Below, piece after piece: positions 26,631 to 36,459 of a stretch of DNA of 64,000 nucleotides. The notes beneath the pieces are model-generated. The model ran no database searches. It saw nothing but the letters and a program-made list of their open reading frames with translations, and was not told the origin of the DNA. A program made the position numbers and the translations under genes. This DNA comes from Acridotheres tristis. Taxonomy: Eukaryota > Chordata > Aves > Passeriformes > Sturnidae. Location of the stretch: the NCBI GenBank assembly GCA_037013685.1, contig CM072886.1:86496922-86560921 (forward strand), written 5' to 3'. Within the stretch, counting starts at the first letter, position 1. Each line of letters starts with the position of its first letter.

Positions 26631-26670
26631 GGGCCGGGCCGGGCCGGGCCGGGCCGGGCGGGGCCGGGGG
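26631..26670 (+). repeat. (GGGCC)n tract upstream of TERT
   Basis: Eight consecutive 5-base units: five GGGCC, then GGGCG, GGGCC and GGGGG. The tract sits ~227 bases upstream of the proposed TERT ATG, next to a GC box. The G-rich strand (plus, the TERT template strand) has enough G3 runs to form a quadruplex; the strand sense should be compared with the known G-rich tract of the human TERT core promoter. Confidence 0.9.
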
Positions 26671-26720
26671 CCGCTGTCCAGCTCCCCGGAGGGCACGCCG
26701 CGGGAGGAGTCCTTTCCGAG

Positions 26721-27059
26721 GAGCGCTTATTTTCCTCAGGATCAGCGGTCCATTGAGGATCTATCTGAAATAAGAGCAACACCAGGAGAGATTATGGTGG
26801 AGATAATTATGCTAAACCCTAAAAATACCGAAGTGGCTCCCCCTGTTTTTTGGTTTTTTGTTTTTTCTTTCATCAAACTCATGAATGAAGAAGCCAAATC
26901 GCTTGCGGTAATGTGTAACCTCCTGCTCCAAACTTGCCTTGGTATCTGAAGACTTCATGATAGAAAACTTGATGCCAGACTATGAAAGGGATTGCAGTAG
27001 AGTCCTGGGGAAATGCAGGTCTCTAGGACCTATGTATGTTCCAAGTGAATTAGTAGAAA
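26721..27059. other. Intergenic, unassigned
   Basis: Transition from the CpG island to AT-rich DNA. An open plus-strand frame runs through it from the island to 26949, but it shows no domain, no family resemblance and a composition that simply follows the island. Confidence 0.5.
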
Positions 27060-27143
27060 TCCTAGAATTATAGCATGATTTGGGTTGAGAGGGACTTCAA
27101 AGTTCATTTGGTTCCAACCCTCTTGCCATGCGCAAAGACAATA
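27060..27143 (-). repeat. CR1 3'-end fragment, minus orientation
   Basis: TGATTTGGGTTGAGAGGGAC, TTCAAAGTTCATTTGGTTCC and AACCCTCTTGCCATG are the complement of the CR1 tail. About 85 bases remain. Confidence 0.8.
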
Positions 27144-28589
27144 TATGTGAAATATCTGTGCGATAACAGAATTAGGGGATGCTGGAAGAGATACAAATTG
27201 CTCAGCCAAAATTGCTCCCATAATGAGTCCTGCCCTTGCGTTCTGTCAAGTGTTGGAAAGACGTGAAAATTATGGTCATCTGGTTGATTTATGCTACTTG
27301 AATTTCCAAAAACCTTTGCAAGGAGATGTAACATGACACATCACATAAATTCAACAATCCCAGGACTTTTGAGTAAATAGGCAAGATGGAGTCGGCACTC
27401 TACCATGGAGTGTGAGGTGACTGTCTTCTACCCAGGCTTCATAGTTAGGTTGTTGTGAGTATCCTGCAGAAATATAAGAGTTCTCTTCTTCCCAAAGATT
27501 AGAGAGTACCTCATCTTTGAGAGGAATCATCCAACAGATCCCATTGTGGAGAAGGTGTGTTACTGGGTGAAAGGAGATGTTAGTGTCCCTGTGGACAGTC
27601 TTGTCCCTGGTACTGGTGGTGCCATGCAATAAGCAATTCTCACCAGTGGCAGGGACAGACGTGTAGAACTTGTGGGTCTACTGAGGCAGAGCAATGTGTA
27701 CCTTCCCTTCCTCTAGTGAAGCCTTTACAGACTAGGGAGTGAGGTAAGCATTCCACCACTCATGGACGACTGGCCTCCTTTCCTACTCAAACAATTAATT
27801 TCTTCCTGGGAGCAAAGCAGCTCACCTCCTAATATCAACATGGCTGAGGAGTCACCTCCCTGGCAGCTTGTGACCTACAAGTTGAGGCATTCCTACATCA
27901 GTTTCAGTTCAGCACTGCCTGCTCGCCAGTAGCTTTTAGCCCTTAACACAGAGATAGGCACCAGCTGGCATTCCCAAGGGAGGGAGAGCAGTAACACCAG
28001 GCTTCATGGGACCTCAGAGAGGCTGTAACTGAAATACTGCACTGCCACTGCATACTGAGGGGCAGGGGATTTGTAGACAGTGTGAATCCATCAGCATCTG
28101 CACCTCGGGTAGGGATAAAGCTGATACCCTTGGTCTGACCTCTGAAGGATCTATTTCACATGTATTTCCCCCAATGTCTCCATTGCTCCAAAGGTGACAG
28201 CACTCTTAAGGTAGAATGTTGCCTGTGGCAAACACAAGGTTCACCATTTCCTGTGAGAAACATGTTCAGGAAGAAAGTAAGAGGAAAAGGAAGAAAAAGG
28301 GGTTAATTAATCTCTACCAGCTGCTGGCAGGTTTCTGCCTGTGCCTCTTCCTGATGCCTGCTTGGTGGCAATGAGCACAGCAGTGGTGGAGGGGGAGAGG
28401 ACTGCTGCAGCCAAGCTAAGGGAAGGTCTTTCCTCTTTCTTTTCACAGGTGTTTTTCTGTGTGTCTACCATTGAGCTGGGGAGAGAATTCAGGAGGGAGA
28501 GGGGCAATCAAGTAACATGGAAAAAGAGTAAGTTTAATTATTTTGCTTTTGGGTTTTCTTTCTAGAGGGGTGGCAGGATGAATAAGGAA
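27144..28589. other. Intergenic, unassigned
   Basis: About 1.4 kb of mixed-composition sequence upstream of TERT. No gene, RNA or repeat family was recognised with confidence. Short open frames (up to ~90 codons) show no conserved motif. Confidence 0.5.
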
Positions 28590-29080
28590 AATAATAGAAT
28601 CACAGAGACATAGAATAGCTGAGGCTGAAAGAGCTCTATAGAAGTGTCTATTCCACCCTGCTGCTCAAAGCAGGTTCACTTAGAGCAGATTGCCAAGTGC
28701 CATGTCAAATCAGGCTTTAATACCCTCAAGGATGGAGACTCCACAACCTCTCACTAGGCAACCTGCTCCAGTGCTTTATCACACTTTTTTTAAAAAAATC
28801 GTGTTTAAATGGGATTTCTTCTCTTTTAATTTGTGCCCACTGCCTCTTATCCTGATATTGGATACCACTGAGAAGAGTATGGACCCATCTTGCATTTATT
28901 CACTTTGATATGATCCCCACTGAGCCTTTCCTCCTTGAGCTAAATAATCCCAGCTGTCTCACAATCTCCTCATATGTCAGATTGTTCTGCTCCCTAATCA
29001 CCTTAGTGACCCTTAGTGAAAAGTTCTCTGTGCTCACTACAATATATTACTCTTTTACTGAGAACCCAGATCTGGACAAA
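28590..29080 (-). repeat. CR1 LINE 3' fragment, minus orientation
   Basis: Complement of a longer CR1 tail: AATAGAATCACAGAGACATA, AGGATGGAGACTCCACAACC, TTTGTGCCCACTGCCTCTTA, GATCCCCACTGAGCC and AATCCCAGCTGTCTCACAAT. About 490 bases, with an internal T/A-rich stretch near 28786. Confidence 0.93.
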
Positions 29081-29989
29081 TAATGGGGTCACAGTTCTCC
29101 TCAACAAAATTTATGCTTCAAGGCATACTTAACCTTATCCGCATCCTGCTTTACAACCAGTTTCTGTGAAAGGGAGTTATCCTGAGAATGGATGATGATA
29201 ATGGAATGATAAAAATAAAGGTTTTTTATGGTCAAGCAACAAAGTGAAAGGAAATGAGATGTTATGTTTGGGTCCAGCTTCAGGAATGGCCACTTAAAGA
29301 GGCAGGCTTTCTGCAAATGTGTCTCTATTTTCAAAGCTCCATTTGAAAAGGCTAAAGGAAACTCTAACAAGAAATGTCGTAAGATGAAGAAGTAAGGTGT
29401 CCTTCAAAAATTTGAAGATGTGTTAAAATAGAAGAGTGAAAAACAAATCAAAAAATCAGATTAGTTTGATGAATAACTTCTCAAAGTTGAAAGAAACGTA
29501 AAACATCAGAAGTGGAACAGCTTGCCTGGAAGTCTATAATGCAAAAATAGAGAAGGAACACTTAGGACAATCGTGGCAATACTGAGGAACTTGAGGGAGG
29601 CTCTTGTGTCAAATTTTTACATAGAGTATAAACAGTCTCAGGCTCAAGTTCAGTGAATTATGTTGTTCAAGAAAGAGGAAAAAAATTTCAAAAATCAGTT
29701 AGTCTCTATAATTAGATGGTAATTACCAGTGAGTTTAAAGGAACTCAGTGATTGCACATGTCAAGCCAGAATGTTTCTATGAATGCGTCACTATGAAAAT
29801 ACGTAACCTGACATCAAGGATCCCAAAGGATATCATGACGACTACTAAATCTGAGGACTCAGCTGTGAAAATTGACTGTAGAGAATGGATTTAGTGGACA
29901 AGTGGATAACTATGGCACATTGGAGGAGTTAACATTGCATTTGCTGAGGATGATATTATATGATACAAGGGGACATTCCTTTGGTCATT
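29081..29989. other. Intergenic, unassigned
   Basis: AT-rich sequence without a recognisable gene or repeat family, between a CR1 fragment and a decayed LTR. Confidence 0.5.
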
Positions 29990-30225
29990 TCAGGTCAGTT
30001 GTCCCAGCTTTGCCCACTCCCAGTTTCTTGCCCACCCCAGTCTGCTCATGGTGGAGGCAAAGTAGGAAAAAAGAAATCCTGATGCTGTCCAAGTGCTGCT
30101 TAGCAATACCAAGACATGAGTGTGTTGTCTGTTAGTCACAGACCCAAAGCAGAACACAAACAGACTGCTTTAAAGAAAGGTAACTCTATCCTTGCCAGAC
30201 CCAGTATAATTTGTCAGAATAACAC
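29990..30225 (-). mobile_element. Decayed ERVL-like LTR fragment, minus orientation
   Basis: On the minus strand it follows the order of the LTR at 59006: GGATAGAGTTACC, then AAGCAGTCTG/TGTTCTGCTTTGGG, AACACACTCATG, TATTGCTAAGCAGCA and a CTCC-rich part. Only the 5' half of the LTR is recognisable and it is strongly diverged. No internal retroviral sequence adjoins it, so it is a solo or truncated LTR. Confidence 0.6.
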
Positions 30226-31149
30226 TCCTTTTTGGCCCATCATATCAACCAGTCTGAATCATCACTGACTAGGGGATCTTCAGCTAGTGTGGCTGATCTT
30301 GGTGCCCATCTCACCTGAGGCTAATGCTTGAGACAGATCATACGGTCATGTGCCTTTAATCAAGGACATCTTTTCATTTTAACCAGCTGCTAGGTGTAAT
30401 CCCTTTTTAGAGCATCTGTCACATGTCATTACTTTTATCTGCTGTGGAATGAAGCCTGTTGTGATAGTAATTTGCTCTTTGTTGGCTTGCATCTGCAGTA
30501 TTTGTTTTCTTTACAATAGTCTTGGTAAAGGAGGAGTGATTTGGTTTCCTGGCTCGACCTGTGCAGAGGGCACGTGGTGTGGGGAAACAAGCCCTTTCTG
30601 GCACTATTATCACAGATACCAGACTTACATGGGTCTGGCTCTTCTCATGTCTGTCCACCACAATCCTCTGGATTGGGACTCTCCCTCAGAGCTGTAGCGG
30701 TCCCTTCACCTCCTAAATGCTTTCCCCAGGCCACTGTGTCTCTCATACTGTGTGATGGTCCCTGAATAGCATCATTCTTCTAACACCAGCCCCAGACTTA
30801 CTGTTTGATTCAGCTTCTCCATACTTGCCTATTGCTCCTTAAAACAGATTTTCAGCCCTTCCGTTCCTCCCACATTTGCCTCCTCGAAGTCAGGTCTTAA
30901 TTGCATCAGACATACTTTGTGCCCATCAAACACTGAACTTTTCTATTCTGTTTAATAAATGCTCAGTGCTGCTTTACACACATCAGTCCCAGTATTTCCT
31001 CCCCAAGTTCTTTGATCCTTATCTCAACCTCTTGGCTGGCAGCCAGCTATGCCCAAATGTATCACTTTGCTCTTTCTCAGACATATTCTTCCTCGGATTT
31101 CACACTGCCTTTCAATTAAGGCAGTTTGAGGGGAAATGAATTTTCCACA
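30226..31149. other. Intergenic, between two oppositely oriented LTR relics
   Basis: About 0.9 kb. No retroviral coding similarity was recognised. Small open frames on the plus strand (80-87 codons) show no domain. Confidence 0.5.
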
Positions 31150-31735
31150 TGCTGGTTTTGACTGGGGTAGAGTTAAATATCTTCATACTAGTTATTACAG
31201 AGCTATATTTTGAATTTGTGCCAGAAAGAGTCTTGATAACACAGAGATGTTTTTGTTATTGCTGAGCCTATTCTGCTCCCTTCACCACTCCACCAGTGAG
31301 GAGGCTGGGGGTGTACAGGAATTTGGGAGATGACATGGGAAAGCTGACTCCAACTGATCCAAGGGACATTCCACACCATATGCATAAAAAGTGAGGGGAG
31401 ATTGGGGGCCATGGGAGAAAAGGTGCTCCGGGAGAGGCTGTGCATCTGTTGGTTGGTGGCATAATTGCTTAAATTTGCATCATTTTTCTTTTGGGGTTTT
31501 CTTTTCTTTTTCTCTTTTCTTTTTTCTTTTTTTATTTTCTCTTTTCTTTTTTATTTTTTCTTTTCTTCTTTTTTTCCCCCATTTTTCTTTTCTTTTTTCT
31601 TTCCATTTTTCTTTTCTTTTTTTCACTGACCTGCAACCCATTCTAACCTCTTCTTCTCTGATATCTCATGAGTGGAGAAACTGGCATTTTTCATTCCCAG
31701 TTGCTCCCTGGTCACATTTGGCTTGTGATTAGCAG
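31150..31735 (+). mobile_element. Decayed ERVL-like LTR, plus orientation, with pyrimidine tract
   Basis: Begins TGCTGGTTTTGACTGGGGTA then GAGTTAA, followed by CAGTGAGGAGGCTGGGGGTG, GGGACATTCCACACCATATG and CATAAAAA near a TATA-like position, in the same order as the LTRs at 59006 and 61326. The 3' part is expanded into a long C/T run. The right boundary is uncertain. Confidence 0.65.
31490..31625 (+). repeat. Long polypyrimidine (CTTTT)n-like tract
   Basis: About 135 bases almost entirely of C and T (TTTTCTTTT units) on the plus strand. It sits where the related LTRs have a shorter T-rich segment, so it probably grew by slippage within the LTR. Confidence 0.9.
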
Positions 31736-32426
31736 GGCCAAAGAACACAGATGAACCACACTAGTAAAATGCCTGGCTTTCAGCTGCTTGACACAGACTA
31801 ACCTGGGGCTAGAGACTGGTACAGGCAAATAGTGCCTGGTAAAAATGTTCACAGTCAACTTTTCAAAGTCCAAAATAAGAGTAAGATAGTCTTTGCAGGT
31901 GTGCAAGAAATAGAAGGACAAATCATAATGAAGGCAACCATGAGAGCTCTCTCTTAATATGGATTATGGAGCTGTAGATGAAAAAAAAGAACCTTAAGGG
32001 ACAGAAACTGAGACACAACTATACCCAAATACATACATAGACTTAAAACAGCTTGCAAGACATTTTATGGGTACCACATGGCAAGGACTAAAAGGACAAG
32101 AGTACCACTAAACAGAAAGCTGGAGGCACCAGGGGAGAAGCTATCATACTCTTTTAACCAAACACAGGCAGGCATGAGCTACAATGCCCCAGTGTTAAAA
32201 GTGCCTCTTCAATTCATTTTGTTCCTTCTGATGAAGGAGGGGGTTCTAAAAAGAATTAGAAAAAACCCAATAAAACCAGGATTTCTAGGGACCCACTATT
32301 AAAAGGAGCAGTAAGAAATAGGATGGCTTGAAGAAAAAACTGAAGCACACTCATTAGCTCCAGATATCCTTAAAAAGAAGACATCACAGTTCTTTCTTTA
32401 TACTAAGAGAAAATTCTTACATAAAA
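31736..32426. other. Intergenic, unassigned
   Basis: AT-rich DNA without recognised genes or repeats. Confidence 0.5.
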
Positions 32427-32935
32427 TAATAGAACATGTTGAGTTGGAAGGGACCCATCAGGATGATCAAATCCAACTCCTGGCCCTACCCAGAACCATT
32501 CCTAAGACTGACTCTATGTGTCTGAGTGCACTGTCCAAATGCTTCTTCTTGAACTCTGTTAGGCTGGTACTGTGACCACTTCCCTGGGGAGCATATTACC
32601 TTGCCCAGCCATCCTCTGGGTGAAACACTTTTTCCTAACAGCCAACCTAAACCTCCCCTGACTCAGCTTCATGCTGTTTACTCAAGTCCTTTCACTGGTC
32701 ATGAGAGCGAAGTAATCAGAACGTTCCCCTTTATTTCTCCTCACAAGGAAGTTTGGTCTGCGATGCAGTATCCCCTCAGTCTCCTTTTCTCCAGGCTGAA
32801 CAGACCAAGTGACCTCAAACTGCTCCTCATAAAGCTTCCTCTCCAAGCTCTTCACCATCCTCATTGCCCTCCTTTGATGCTCTCTAACAACTTAATGTCT
32901 TTTTCCTATATTTCTGTAACCACTGGAAAAGTGCA
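32427..32935 (-). repeat. CR1-family LINE fragment, minus orientation
   Basis: AATAGAACATGTTGAGTTGG, AAGGGACCCATCAGGATGAT, CCAACTCCTGGCCCTACCCA, CTCCTTTTCTCCAGGCTGAA and CATCCTCATTGCCCTCCTTT match the complement of a CR1-type LINE tail. It differs in the middle from the copies at 28590 and 57040, suggesting another subfamily. The plus-strand 165-codon frame across it is antisense to the repeat. Confidence 0.85.
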
Positions 32936-35032
32936 TCGATCCTCACACAGGGCCAAACTTCTCTCAGTGGGAGAGGGGGTCAGAGACTATCATTCGGCAT
33001 CTGCGAAGGCTGGGCTTTTTCTGGCTCCATTTCTCAATACCTATTGTTATATTTATTCACTCAAGAGGGTCTTACACAGGACTATCAGGAAAACATAATT
33101 AGAACTGTAAGACAGATAAGAGGCAGTGCTGGTAGTGGGCAGCCTCCTCAAGTCCTTTCCCACCTGTTTTAAATCATACTATAAGGAAAAGCTGTAAGCT
33201 GTAACATAAAGGGTACAAGCATTACCAAGAAATTGCCACATTCCACTTCCTCAAGATGAGATTTATCTTCTGATCGAAAAAACTGGAAAGTGTGGTGTTT
33301 GCAGACAAACGACAGAATTATGTATCTTAAGGCTTGTGTTGCTGAGCTGTAGGTGCTGTAGCTGAGTTATTGGAGTGTCATGTTAAGAGGGAACATGTAC
33401 TGGTGCCAAGGCTACAGCTTAGCAGCATCCACAGCCCCTGCTCCAGAAGGACAGAAGCACAGCAGAACAGACTGCTTGAGCTCTACTGGTTAGAAAAACC
33501 TGTCTATGCTGCTGCTGTTTCCTAAGTCTGTTTATCCTGTGTCTCCTGGGGAAAAAGTCCAAAAGGTAGAAGGTCACCTCCTGGAGAACAGCAGTAGGAA
33601 ATGATGAGCAGGAAACAGGCAGGGTATGGAAGTGAAGAGCTGTACAGGAATAGAGCACAGTCTTTGTCACAGCTCGGAGGCACTGTGCCACAGGCAGAGT
33701 CCAGAGTCCACACCCAGAGTCCAGCCAGCTGCCTTTTGTCACTCAGGTCCTTAGAGAATCAGGACTGCAGTGCTAAGTCCTGGGCAAGAGCAGCTTCCAG
33801 AAGCATATGATAGTTTTCTTAATTAATTCTAAAATAGCCCCAACCCCAAATCACAGTAATCTTTTAATTTCCAAAGACATTACAAGCCTAATGAAGATGA
33901 GAATGTGAGATGGTCACCCAGCTGTTTGCAACAGTAAATTCCATTAAAAATGAGGAAGTTTTTAAGTTACTCTTGGACACGTCAACAGATTCTAGATATT
34001 GATTATCCAGCATGAGCTGGTTCACATACAGAACCACATTTTTAGCTGATGTCATTACCACAACTAGACAGTTAAAACATATAATGCAGTATCTCCAAAG
34101 CTACTACTTACAGTTTTTTTACCACCTTTCTTTCCAGTAACAAAGGTAACTCTTTATCCCGTATGCCAAGTCTTTTATTTGGAAATGGAATGCATAAAAC
34201 AATGACTTGAACAGGAAAGTCTTGATAATTTTAAAGACTTAAAATGTTCTAATTTTATATGCTTTATGACTATTTTATAGGACATCATGAGGTCAGTGTC
34301 AAGAAATGCAAGACAGAAGTATGTACCTCACAGTATGTAAAGGTGCAAGAGCAATTTTTCAACAGCTGTGTACAAAAACGAGCAATGAAACATCAGAAGT
34401 ACCCAAATATGGTATTCTGGACTTTGAGAAGCTACTCTAGAAGGAACAATGACTTGGTTGTTTTGAAATGGCACAAAAAGGGAATGTGCTATATGCATTC
34501 TTTATATCAGGAAAACTTTTCACACACATTTAACTTAATGTGAAGTATTAGTTTGCTTAACAGCAAAGAGCTCATTCCAAACAAATTCAAAACAGGTACA
34601 AGATACAGCAAATGCAACCCCAGTTTTGCATAGACTTACTTAGGTGTGTTTAATGCTAAAATCAATAATCTGTAGTTACAATTAACAGCATAAAGAGCCT
34701 TTAACATTAATAGGAGATAAATATTCACTTCAAGACTCCTTTCCATTGCCAGCAGTGTGTAAGGAGGACTTCAGTATAGGAAAGACTAGTCTGTAGCAAA
34801 GCACAATAGGCAGACACATTTCTTTATCTTTTCAGGACCCAAATGTTTATACGTTCAGATTTTTGCAGTATCAGAAATGGATAAAATCCACTTCACAAAG
34901 TTGTTACAGACCACAGGAGCTAACCTGTGTTCTTCAAGGTTAGTCAATAATTATTTTTAATTCATGACAAGTTGAGGTCAAACAGTCTTTTACAAACAGC
35001 ATGCAATTTAATAAACTTAAGAATCATTATGG
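32936..35032. other. Intergenic, downstream of CLPTM1L, unassigned
   Basis: About 2.1 kb. No gene or repeat was recognised. A 94-codon plus-strand frame at 34259-34543 has no recognisable domain and sits in AT-rich DNA; I do not call it a gene. Confidence 0.45.
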
Positions 35033-36374
35033 TTTATTTGTAAACTTACTGACCAAAGCAGAACTAGAATTGGAAACTAGAGTTCTGCCTTTTGGATGTT
35101 TTAAATTGTATTTTATTTGCTGCTGAAAGGAATGCACTCTGTATATCCCTTACTATTACTAAGAACCTTGCTTCTAAAAAATCTTTGAATATTTTAAATT
35201 TAAAATTTTTCTAACCATTATTAAAAGTGGTTTCTAGATATAGCTGTGGAGTTTGGATTTTGGTGTAATAATTCATCCTGATTATATTTTACAAATTTGA
35301 AAGAAACAGATCAAAATACCTCCCTTAAAGAATTCCATTCCCATGGAATAGATTTTAAATTGTATGAAGGGTATGAATTGTTCTTTACCAGGCTGGTTTT
35401 TTTTCTCTGTATCTGTGTAGTTTGTTGAAGTTGTACTTGAGCAAAATAGTTCCATTAAATGAGGTGTATTTAATCTAAAAATCAGGATGGGGCATGGAGG
35501 GAGAGGGGAGAAGACTGAGGAATTATTCCCTTTGAAACACGACAGAATTGGCCTAGTTGGTCACTGTGGTACCAAATGATGAAGAATTTCAGAAGCGTTA
35601 AGAGACTTTCACAGCACATAACAATGATCTGCATTACATGATTACCTGCTATGCCAAGAAATCAGGTTTGTCAACAATGCAAAGATTTCTATAAACTTGC
35701 ATACATATTGAAAGAAATCATGTTACAGTTTTTTCACACCTTCATTCATCTTAAGAAAACTGAAACCCTCTGCCATATTGTGGGCCAAGAACATGGCAGA
35801 GTTTGAAGTTTAACACCACCACCTAGCTTATCCTATATTTCCAACAATATTTTTTTTAGCTAGGAATTAATGATTTATACAATTTCCATTATCTCCATTA
35901 TGAAATGAGAATGATTTTTAAGTAGAATATAATCCAATATTATGCCTTTTATTTTTGACAGCTGCCAGTTTGGCAATAATCCTTGATTCTGCTGTAACAC
36001 AGTGTCTTATTTTTTCAGTTTTCATAGCCTAGTGGCACAGGCACCACAGTTTCAGTTCATGAGTTGTCTTAGAAACACAGATTTGGATCTTAATTACAAT
36101 GGTCAGGATGCTCAGGTTTTCACTGAAGAGAAGCTGAAATGCGGGAAGTTTATCTAATGTCATCTGGCAGACTGTAGACCTTGTGAGAACAGAAGAGGGT
36201 CTTGAAATAGGAGGGTATCAAAACTAGATTTTGGCAATATAGAAGATGTATTGTCCATGTAGTTCTGTTATAAGCTTTAAAAATACTCTTATTAAATAAG
36301 TTTTTCCTTCCTTAAGACAAGGTAATACACAAAGCAAGTAAGAGTCCAGGGGCAGAATGTTCTTCAGTTCTTAG
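35033..36374 (-). other. CLPTM1L: Probable CLPTM1L 3' UTR
   Basis: Follows the CLPTM1L stop codon on the minus strand. Candidate polyadenylation signals (AATAAA on the minus strand, TTTATT as printed) are at 35948-35953, 35112-35117 and 35033-35038. The last is followed by a GT-rich stretch (GCTGTTTGTAAAAGACTG). The true end cannot be decided from sequence. Confidence 0.45.
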
Positions 36375-36459
36375 TTATTCTCTATGAGCTTTTTTTTTTG
36401 ACTTTTCTTCGTAAGATTCTCCATACTCATTTACTCTGCTCTTATCCACAGGATAAAGC
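36375..36459 (-). CDS. CLPTM1L: CLPTM1L exon 17 and stop (residues 514-541)
   Basis: [20 protein letters not shown] followed by SKKKAHRE and TAA. Human ends ATRAPHTD, so the tail is more basic here. The KKK codons lie in an uninterrupted run of ten A residues (36390-36399), prone to slippage or sequencing error. Acceptor CTGCCAG|GCT. Confidence 0.94.

Larger units (their letters stand above)
25850..26720. promoter_or_regulatory. CpG island and promoter region of TERT
   Basis: A sharp rise in G+C with many CpG dinucleotides covers intron 1's right end, exon 1 and ~300 bases upstream of the start codon. It contains a GC box (GGGGCGGGGC, 26625-26634) and the GGGCC repeat. No CACGTG E-box was seen between the start codon and 26800. 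Transcription start cannot be read from sequence. Confidence 0.75.

Noticed and set aside
25830..26696. 288-codon minus-strand open frame overlapping TERT exon 1
   Set aside because: It is in a different frame from the TERT TEN domain, made of P/A/R/G-rich low-complexity sequence from the CpG island.
26461..26949. 162-codon plus-strand open frame beside the TERT promoter, considered as a divergent gene
   Set aside because: No recognisable domain, first half is GC-repeat sequence, second half AT-rich without conservation clues.
32601..33098. 165-codon plus-strand open frame
   Set aside because: Mostly antisense of a CR1 fragment; frame is accidental.
34259..34543. 94-codon plus-strand frame as a small gene
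   Set aside because: No domain, no splice or promoter context, AT-rich codon use; chance length is plausible.
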